From positions 1 through 35,156 of IMG/VR virus record IMGVR_UViG_3300021519_000030: DNA of 35,156 bases; one strand, given 5' to 3'. A program made the position numbers and the translations under genes. The first letter of the stretch is position 1, and each line of letters opens with the position of its first letter. Source of the DNA: a virus. Shown here piece by piece: positions 29,623-35,156 of this stretch. A model generated the notes under the pieces. It had not been told where the DNA came from. It did not search any database and saw nothing but the letters and a program-made list of their open reading frames with translations.

Positions 29623-31913
29623 TGCGGCATTCCCGGCGGAGGCATACCTTGCGGCATACCAGAAGGCATATCCGGTTGCATACCAGGGGGCATACTCTGC
29701 GGCATATCAGGGAACATTTCTGACTGCGCGTCAGGCGGCATGTTTTGCGGCATGTCATACGGCATACCAGATTCTTCGCCCGGCAAGTCTTGCCCCGGCA
29801 TTTCGCCCGCCAGATCACCGCTGGTAATCATACCGTGCACAGTACCCATAACAATATCCTGTATCTGCTCAGGTGACATGCTTGCCTGCACGGCGCTGAT
29901 CCGCTTAGTCTCTGCGTCAAACGCTTTGATTGTTGCTTCAAAGTTCTTGCGTTCTAGATCCTGCATTTCAACGGATTGATTGACGTTCTGAAGCATTTTG
30001 TGCATCTGCTCCATTTCTTTGCCCATTGCTTCCATCTGCTGTTCAGCGGCCTGCAATTCCGGAGATTTGTCGTCGTCAGCCATGAGTTTAGGGTCAATAG
30101 TCTTGGCAAACCGTTTTGCCATCTCTTGCGCCCCTGGCCAGTCCATATTCTTAATAAACAGATCGCCTGCAACGGCCCAAAGCGCCGGGTTGCCCTGAAG
30201 AAGTTGCGACATCGAGTCAAGGGCTTCTTGACGTTTTGTCATATAGCTTGGCCCCGTTGTAACGCACACATCGTACTTGCCAACGCCGGGATTGTATATC
30301 TTTTCCAACACAATGTTGGGGTTTTCAGGATTGACGATCTTTCGAACAGGTTCTTGTTGCGTCGGGTCAATCTTTGCCATGTTTGTCTCGCCGTCCATAC
30401 CAATAATGCGAGCAACACGTTGCGTGTCGTATATTTTGGGTATCATGTCAACAATCTGGCGCGTTGTGTAGCGAATAGCGCGGGCTAAATTATCAACGTA
30501 GTGATATGTACCTGTATCGCCTTGTTTTTCACGAGCCAGTATTGCTCGGCCTGACCGTTCGTTGCTAGTTGCGCCCAGGCTACTATCGTACTGACCCGTG
30601 GTTGATTTGATGTCGTCAGACGCCCCCGCTTTGGCCTGTATGAGCCCTGATTGCACCATAGGCGGCGGAGACCGTTGCGGAAGCGGCAACACAGATCCTT
30701 GGCCGTCCGTAACATCGGGGTTGACCTCCAAATACGGCCAATTATTGACGTTTGCGGTCTTCCATTGCTGTTCATATCCCTCAAATTGGCCTCCGTAGCC
30801 TATAAATGGCGCTTTAGGAGCTAAAGCCAACATTTCAGTCTCAGCGGACACCCAATAATTGTACATTCGTTGAGCGTCTTTGGCATTTCGCACCAATCCA
30901 GACACAAAAAGACGGCCATCTACCTCAAATTCGTTGCCAACGACGCGGATGACCGGAATCCACTGGCCAGCCCAGTCGTTCTCTTCCAGCATCTCGTAGC
31001 CGTTGGTTTTGCACCATTTGACGCGCTTACGGTCCACATCGCGGCTTTTGAGCGGAGTCAAACCGGACGCCTTGAACATGGCGTCTTCGCGGCTTCCCTC
31101 AAACGCGGTGCGGTTGTCCGGGTACAGGTTAAGTTTGCCGGGTTCGTACTCAATATGAAAATATTCTGCAATACGAACTACATCCTCGTTCAACCAATTA
31201 GACAAGTTCTCGTCGCCAACGCCTTGCTGTTGAATAGACGAAATTGGCATGGCGTCTGGAAACAGTCTTACATATTCGGATTTCGTAAGGTCTTCCGTAA
31301 TAAAGCACCATTTGGCGTCAGATCCACATGGGTCTTGAATGGTAGGGTCCATATAAACACTAAAAGAGTTGCGAATACGCCCAATGCGGATGTCTTGGTC
31401 AAAGGTATCGTCGTTGCAGTACTCCGTAAGTAACCGGATGTAACCTTCGCCATACGTTACCTGATTTTCGCAAGCAGTATCGTAAGCCACGTCCGCATCC
31501 GACATATACTCGATGTGACGAACAAGGCCGTCGTAAATCTCAGCGACTTCCACGTCTGCTTTGTCATCGACAGGAATGACCCTGCCGCTTGGTCTATTTT
31601 GTCTTTGATCATTTGTCACTTGTCTTACATGTTGCGGAAGTTTGTTAATGGTCAGACAGGGCCTTGCATTGATTGTCTGGCCTTGCACTGAACCACGAGT
31701 AGCCAGCACGTCAGCGGGCCACTGCCATTGATTGTCGGGCGATCCGGCAAAGAACCGCAGATCGTCCAACTCATCTTCGCGGCTTTCAGAATAAGCGGCG
31801 ATAGCCATCGTCAGACGGCTACGCATTGTGTCAAGAATCGTGGCTGGGTTTTTCTTACGAGACCCGCCCCCGCTTGACACGCGGCCCGCCGCAGCTACCC
31901 CTGAATAATCCAT
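29619..31913 (-). CDS. portal protein (P22 gp1-like)
   Basis: 764 aa, the P22-type portal through which DNA enters and leaves. Recognisable parts are the N-terminal helices (YSESREDELDDLRFFAGSPD, then NQWQWPADV), PCLTINKLPQHVRQVTNDQR, YGEGYIRLLTEY and YDTACENQVT. The clip and crown regions follow, with a helical C-terminal part (EMEQMHKMLQNVNQSVEMQD). The last ~60 residues are a Met-Pro-rich repeat (MPQNMPPDAQSEMFPDMPQS and similar), unlike the barrel helix of P22. The ATG at 31913 has AAGGGC upstream and follows the 47-residue gene by one base; a longer form from 31970 would overlap that gene and is rejected. Confidence 0.9.
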   Translation of the reverse strand: MDYSGVAAAGRVSSGGGSRKKNPATILDTMRSRLTMAIAAYSESREDELDDLRFFAGSPDNQWQWPADVLATRGSVQGQTINARPCLTINKLPQHVRQVTNDQRQNRPSGRVIPVDDKADVEVAEIYDGLVRHIEYMSDADVAYDTACENQVTYGEGYIRLLTEYCNDDTFDQDIRIGRIRNSFSVYMDPTIQDPCGSDAKWCFITEDLTKSEYVRLFPDAMPISSIQQQGVGDENLSNWLNEDVVRIAEYFHIEYEPGKLNLYPDNRTAFEGSREDAMFKASGLTPLKSRDVDRKRVKWCKTNGYEMLEENDWAGQWIPVIRVVGNEFEVDGRLFVSGLVRNAKDAQRMYNYWVSAETEMLALAPKAPFIGYGGQFEGYEQQWKTANVNNWPYLEVNPDVTDGQGSVLPLPQRSPPPMVQSGLIQAKAGASDDIKSTTGQYDSSLGATSNERSGRAILAREKQGDTGTYHYVDNLARAIRYTTRQIVDMIPKIYDTQRVARIIGMDGETNMAKIDPTQQEPVRKIVNPENPNIVLEKIYNPGVGKYDVCVTTGPSYMTKRQEALDSMSQLLQGNPALWAVAGDLFIKNMDWPGAQEMAKRFAKTIDPKLMADDDKSPELQAAEQQMEAMGKEMEQMHKMLQNVNQSVEMQDLERKNFEATIKAFDAETKRISAVQASMSPEQIQDIVMGTVHGMITSGDLAGEMPGQDLPGEESGMPYDMPQNMPPDAQSEMFPDMPQSMPPGMQPDMPSGMPQGMPPPGMPQ

Positions 31914-31914
31914 G

Positions 31915-32058
31915 TTACTTGCCCTTTGACGGCTTTGCAGCCGCGCGCTTGACGGAGTAAGCAATGGCAACCGCCTGCTTGGGCGGTTTGCCAGCCTTTA
32001 TCTCAGTCGCCACGTTGGTCTTGAACGCCTTGGGCGTAGGGGACTTTTTGAGCGGCAT
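31915..32058 (-). CDS. 47-aa basic protein between virion protein and portal
   Basis: Encodes MPLKKSPTPKAFKTNVATEI, KAGKPPKQAVAIAYSVKRAA and AKPSKGK. The Met-Pro-Leu-Lys-Lys start and the GKPPKQAVAIAYS core resemble a widespread kind of tiny basic phage protein whose role is unknown to me. The high lysine content suggests nucleic acid binding. Both ends use the same junction, AGTAACATG: its own ATG follows the upstream stop by one base, and its stop precedes the portal ATG by one base. Confidence 0.65.
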   Translation of the reverse strand: MPLKKSPTPKAFKTNVATEIKAGKPPKQAVAIAYSVKRAAAKPSKGK

Positions 32059-32059
32059 G

Positions 32060-32470
32060 TTACTGGCCGTGGATGATGGCGTAATTGATGACAACCGCCT
32101 CAGACAACGAACCGCTGGTCAGGTTGCGAAGCGTCAGCACCGCTGATCCAGCGGCCAAACTGGACACATAGGTCGTGTACGCGCCCGCCGTACCGACGCT
32201 GCCGACGTTCAGGACGATCACATCTTTGGTGCTGATCAGGCTGTTGGTCAACGTAAACGTCACAGCGGTGTTGCCCGCCAGTGCCGCGCCGTTCATGGTA
32301 ATCTGACCAGACGACTTGTTGAGCGTGACGCCCGTGGACTTGTCGGTCGCCTGCGTAACGGAACCCTGCGCCGCCGTGCCGTAACCAATCTGCTCGTTAG
32401 AGAAGATGTACTGCGCCCCAATAATGTCCTGATCGAGGTAGGCGATGCCGATAGATTGCGAATTAGCCAT
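32060..32470 (-). CDS. conserved virion-type protein, 136 aa
   Basis: Beta-rich protein: MANSQSIGIAYLDQDIIGAQ, then GSVTQATDKSTGVTLNKSSG, ITMNGAALAGNTAVTFTLTN and SGSLSEAVVINYAIIHG. I recognise this pattern (VTQATSKSTxVTLNKxxGxIT and a C-terminal LSEAxxINxAII) from structural proteins in many phage genomes, with no established function. It lies between terminase and portal. The ATG at 32470 is preferred to 32488, which would overlap the TerL stop. Confidence 0.7.
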   Translation of the reverse strand: MANSQSIGIAYLDQDIIGAQYIFSNEQIGYGTAAQGSVTQATDKSTGVTLNKSSGQITMNGAALAGNTAVTFTLTNSLISTKDVIVLNVGSVGTAGAYTTYVSSLAAGSAVLTLRNLTSGSLSEAVVINYAIIHGQ

Positions 32471-32472
32471 GA

Positions 32473-33999
32473 TTATGATCCCATCCATGAGTTGGTGACG
32501 TTGGACGCTGAACTGTAGGTGTGGCGGGGTTTCTCTACATACGCGCGGGACGCTACGGGATACGCAAACGTCACCGCTAGCGCGTCGGCTGCGTCGGGAG
32601 ATGCCAATCCGCGTGCCCGCATTTCCTTTTTCCCTTCGAGGAAGATGGTGCCTGACGAGTTAGGCTTCTTTGTAGGCCCAATCAAATCCGATTTCAACTG
32701 CCTGTCTACCGGAATAGACGCTGTTTTGAGCCAATCCCGCATTGCACCCCAGATTTCGGCGCGTTTGTTGCCCCACATTATTGAATTTTTTGCCTTCCAG
32801 CCAAAGTTGACCCCGCGCACTTTGTACCGCTGCTCGTTCAGTCGATCAAGGATGCCGTACCCCAAGCCGCCTTCGTCAATGACAACCAGCGTTGGCTTGT
32901 ACTCTTCGATAGCGTCGATGACGCGGCCCACGATCATCATGGTGTCCTCGCCCGAGTACCGCTTGATGGACGTGAGATCACGCCCCTGCCGCACGACAAT
33001 GACGGTCGAGTCGGCCCCGCCTCGCGCGGGGTCAATACCCATGATAATGGGCGCGGTCATGTCTTTGTACCGTTCACGCTTCATAGCGTCGTCTACCAGC
33101 AGCGGCCAGATAAACTGATCGTCGCCTACGGACGGAAACTCGCCGTAGACCTCAACTTTGGCCTCGCCGCTATCTTCGCCGTATTCCGCAATAATCTGCT
33201 CGTACACCTGTTTGTCGGTGTCCTCGACAGTGCGCGCGTCTACTGATGTCGTATCCCAGAACGCCCGCTTGGAATGAAACGTCTCAAAAAAATACCCCTG
33301 GTTACGCCGGGGGTTGCTAAACGCGAACCAGTAACGGTCCAGCACGTTCTCGGTAAAAAACCCCGCGCCCACCGCCCAAATCGGGTCGGGTATGCCGCTG
33401 GCCTCGTCAAAGATCAGCAGCATCCCGTCGTGGTTGTGCACGCCCGCGTAGCTGTCGGGGTTCTCTTCGGACCACAGCTTGCCCTCCGCCGCCCAGTAGC
33501 GCGTGCCCTTCTTCAGATCGCGTTCCACCAGCTCGCACAGCCATCTGGCGGGCATGAGCTTGGTCGCGCTAATCTCCCACCAATGCGAATTGATGATCAT
33601 AGCCGTCCACTTGGTCAACTCGCCCCATGTCACGGACCTAAGTTGCGCTTCCGAGTTAGCCGAGATGATGCTGGTCGATCCTATGCGCGTCGAGATCATC
33701 CACAAGATTAGCCAACTTACCAGCGCCGATTTGCCGATGCCGCGTCCTGACGCCACTGCTTTACGCAGCGTGTCCATTTGAAGTTGGCCCTTGTTGGCCT
33801 TGATGTGCGCCGAAAGTTCCCGCAACACCCGCCGCTGCCATGTGCGCGGCCCCTTAAACCGCGCCAGCGGCGTGTTCGGTTTGCCCCACGGGAACGCGAA
33901 CAGCACGAAGTTTTCCGGGTCGTCCGCCACACCCGGAGACCACATCTTTGTCATTAGTATTTGTTCTTCGGTAGACGTGTAGACTGGTAATTGCGCCAT
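32473..33999 (-). CDS. terminase large subunit
   Basis: 508-aa DNA-packaging motor. ATPase domain: Walker A VASGRGIGKSAL (82-93, Lys90), Walker B MLLIFDEAS (193-201, Asp198-Glu199) and coupling motif WFAFSNPRRNQGYFFE. Nuclease domain: IMGIDPARGGADST (Asp323), LVVIDEGGLGYG (Asp375) and SPDAADALAV (Asp469 or Asp472), an RNase H-like three-acid site. All catalytic elements are present. The ATG at 33999 has GAGG upstream. With TerS it would select and cut the genome; the P22-like morphogenesis set suggests headful packaging, but this was not derived from the protein itself. Confidence 0.92.
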   Translation of the reverse strand: MAQLPVYTSTEEQILMTKMWSPGVADDPENFVLFAFPWGKPNTPLARFKGPRTWQRRVLRELSAHIKANKGQLQMDTLRKAVASGRGIGKSALVSWLILWMISTRIGSTSIISANSEAQLRSVTWGELTKWTAMIINSHWWEISATKLMPARWLCELVERDLKKGTRYWAAEGKLWSEENPDSYAGVHNHDGMLLIFDEASGIPDPIWAVGAGFFTENVLDRYWFAFSNPRRNQGYFFETFHSKRAFWDTTSVDARTVEDTDKQVYEQIIAEYGEDSGEAKVEVYGEFPSVGDDQFIWPLLVDDAMKRERYKDMTAPIIMGIDPARGGADSTVIVVRQGRDLTSIKRYSGEDTMMIVGRVIDAIEEYKPTLVVIDEGGLGYGILDRLNEQRYKVRGVNFGWKAKNSIMWGNKRAEIWGAMRDWLKTASIPVDRQLKSDLIGPTKKPNSSGTIFLEGKKEMRARGLASPDAADALAVTFAYPVASRAYVEKPRHTYSSASNVTNSWMGS

Positions 34000-34026
34000 T
34001 ATGAGGGGCCTCTTGGGCGTGTCTGG

Positions 34027-34557
34027 CTAAGGAATGTTGCCGCCCACGGGGTTGGACGCGCCATCGGGTGCATCCGTCACGACATTGGTTCCCGGCGCCA
34101 CGCGCCCGCCCGTCCACGGAGATTCATTCAGCGGGCCAAGGCATCGCGCCAATTGTACGCCGTTCACGCGGGTCTCAATCTTGGAGCAGGCGTAAGACCA
34201 CATATTCGACATCCCGCCGCCGGGTTTCGCCGTCGTGGTAAACGTCCGGTGCACGGCGGGTTGCCACGCCCATGTCGGGGCCTGCGGGTAGCTCGTGCGG
34301 TTGGAGAACAGGCTCCACACCTTGCCCTTGGGCGCGTTGCAGGAGCCATTCATCAGATTCAGATCGGCAATGGCGGGGCCGCGCAGAACCGGGCAGATCG
34401 AGGCCCCTTCGCGGAATGCCACGCCATTGACCACAATACTGTTGCCGGTTGGCTCGGTGCTGGACGCCGCGCACAGCGCGTACTCACCCCGGCAGATCGC
34501 CAGTGCGGGTCCGGCGTGGGCCGGAGTAACAAGAAGAAAAAACAAGAAGGCAATCAT
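34027..34557 (-). CDS. secreted cysteine-rich protein between TerS and TerL
   Basis: 176 aa with a signal peptide (MIAFLFFLLVTPAHAG, cleavage after AHA). The mature protein has six cysteines (Cys22 and Cys29, then in ASICPVL, MNGSC, WSYAC and LARC), enough for three disulfides. It contains IVVNGVAFREGASICPVL and LMNGSCNAPKGKVWSLF. Similar secreted proteins occur in other phages but I know no function. It may act in the periplasm, for example in superinfection exclusion. The start at 34557 has AAGGAT about 8 bp upstream; a longer frame from 34617 lacks this and buries the signal peptide. Confidence 0.7.
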   Translation of the reverse strand: MIAFLFFLLVTPAHAGPALAICRGEYALCAASSTEPTGNSIVVNGVAFREGASICPVLRGPAIADLNLMNGSCNAPKGKVWSLFSNRTSYPQAPTWAWQPAVHRTFTTTAKPGGGMSNMWSYACSKIETRVNGVQLARCLGPLNESPWTGGRVAPGTNVVTDAPDGASNPVGGNIP

Positions 34558-34579
34558 TTTGGTATCCTTTGGGTCAGAG

Positions 34580-35008
34580 TCAGGACGCAGTATACGGTAG
34601 CTTTTCCAATGCGTCATGGTCGATCAGGCGCGACTGCGCGTCTTGCAACGCCTGAACAATGCTAATCTTCTGATACACGTCAACCGTCAGTTCTTGTTTG
34701 GCTGTCCATCCATGAACGTGTTTCAGAATCTCCAACGCTGCTTTGGCGTCGCCATTTCGTGCGGCTTCGTGCAGCAGACCAGAGATTTCCATTTCGCCGT
34801 CAGCGTGGCCTTTTAACTCAGCCATTTCGGCCAACTGGTCGAATTGGCATAATTGTCTGTACTCTGCGGGCTGCATACCCGCAGCCAGCGCTAGCGAATC
34901 GTTTTTTAACCCGCGTCGCGCCGCAGCGTAGATCGCGTCTAAACGCGCCTCGGTGGCTTGAAGTTTGCGCGGTTCATGGGGGAGCGTGTGCCATGTCATG
35001 TAAGGCAT
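34580..35008 (-). CDS. terminase small subunit
   Basis: 142-aa DNA-recognition subunit of the packaging terminase. An N-terminal helix-turn-helix-like region (ATEARLDAIYAAARRGLKND, then SLALAAGMQPAEYRQL) is followed by a helical oligomerisation region (GEMEISGLLHEAARNGDAKA, then ALEILKHVHGWTAK), a pattern of small terminases. It is the first gene of the late leftward operon, two genes ahead of TerL. Neither ATG (35008 or 34999) has a strong ribosome-binding site; the first is used here. Confidence 0.75.
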   Translation of the reverse strand: MPYMTWHTLPHEPRKLQATEARLDAIYAAARRGLKNDSLALAAGMQPAEYRQLCQFDQLAEMAELKGHADGEMEISGLLHEAARNGDAKAALEILKHVHGWTAKQELTVDVYQKISIVQALQDAQSRLIDHDALEKLPYTAS

Positions 35009-35156
35009 CGTATGTTAGCCGCGAAGGGTTGGCAAGAAGGAAGCGTGAGTTGATTGCTGTTAAATGTTTTGCGGGGAGCTGAAACTGATTTTTTAAAAAA
35101 AATTTTGTGCGGACCCTCCGTAGCCGGGGCCAGGAACCGCAAGGCCCTGCCCGCCC
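35009..35156. other. right-edge region upstream of terminase genes
   Basis: 148 bp ahead of the late operon. It holds an A/T tract (35089-35106) flanked by very GC-rich sequence at the edge. The late promoter would be expected here, yet no clear -35/-10 pair was recognised. A short open frame (35093-35156) is listed separately. Confidence 0.4.
35093..35156 (-). CDS. possible C-terminus of a gene cut by the right edge
   Basis: On the minus strand the frame ending in TAA at 35093-35095 is open to the edge and gives a 20-residue Gly-rich end (VPGPGYGGSAQNFF at its C-terminus). It is too short to test coding by eye, so it may be chance in GC-rich sequence. Confidence 0.25.
   Translation of the reverse strand, partial: GGQGLAVPGPGYGGSAQNFF

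Noticed and set aside
30870-31433. Plus-strand frame of 187 codons opposite the portal
   Set aside because: Shadow frame with no start signal or domain.
34557-34617. Longer start for the secreted Cys-rich protein (from 34617)
   Set aside because: It would put a charged 20-residue extension before the signal peptide and overlap the TerS end without a ribosome-binding site.
1-35156. Integrase, repressor or attachment site indicating a prophage
   Set aside because: None was recognised among the genes on either strand; absence is only for this window.
1-35156. tRNA genes
   Set aside because: No convincing cloverleaf with a T-arm consensus was noticed between genes; intergenic space is very small.

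Overview
The window reads as most of the genome of a short-tailed (podovirus-type), P22-like tailed phage, about 35 kb, GC-rich and tightly packed. The morphogenesis genes are those of the P22 plan: terminase, portal, scaffold, a gp5-type coat, a gp4-type head-tail adaptor, a gp10-type DNA stabilisation protein and several ejection proteins. A GcrA-like regulator, a protein otherwise known from Alphaproteobacteria, points to an alphaproteobacterial host. No integrase, excisionase, CI-type repressor, tRNA, CRISPR array or insertion sequence is visible, so nothing here supports lysogeny, although the genome may continue past both edges.

Layout. (1) 1-1669, plus strand: a left-edge Ala-rich coding tail, a 14-bp iteron-like array (141-193), and a short operon of two unknown proteins, a secreted SLT-type transglycosylase, a 41-residue membrane protein and a DUF6378-like protein. 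(2) 8198-1641, minus strand: replication block of DUF2800 PD-(D/E)XK nuclease, unknown protein (possibly ssDNA-binding), family A DNA polymerase, primase-polymerase/SF3 helicase and the GcrA-like protein. (3) 8270-10642, plus strand: VRR-NUC nuclease, methyltransferase-like protein, SNF2-type helicase and a small conserved protein. Blocks 2 and 3 diverge from one 71-bp region (8199-8269). (4) 35008-10635, minus strand, almost without a break: TerS, a secreted Cys-rich protein, TerL, a virion protein, a 47-residue basic protein, portal, DUF5856, a repetitive tail fibre, a seven-bladed beta-propeller, an unknown protein, a GH19-type endolysin with a C-terminal membrane anchor, small proteins, scaffold, coat, an accessory virion protein, gp4 and gp10 homologues, two more fibre-like proteins, a 2OG-Fe(II) oxygenase and a GNAT pair, the ejection-protein cluster, and finally holin-Rz-Rz1.

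How the parts work together. The divergent early blocks copy and process DNA (PrimPol-helicase, PolA, nucleases, SNF2 helicase) and may retune host transcription through the GcrA-like protein. The long leftward late block packages DNA, builds the capsid and short tail, ejects the genome and lyses the host. Gene junctions are mostly translationally coupled (ATGA, TAATG, TGATG). The two places where plus and minus blocks converge (1641-1669 and 10635-10642) overlap at their 3' ends with no terminator between them.

Most notable: three adjacent virion genes begin with the same 79-bp block, made of ribosome-binding region, start codon and N-terminal tag, although their bodies are unrelated. Next are a near-identical-blade beta-propeller directly downstream of the tail fibre, a Tyr/Gln/Gly-rich prion-like virion-cluster protein, and lysis functions scattered over three loci. 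All assignments rest on reading the sequence; no database search was possible.
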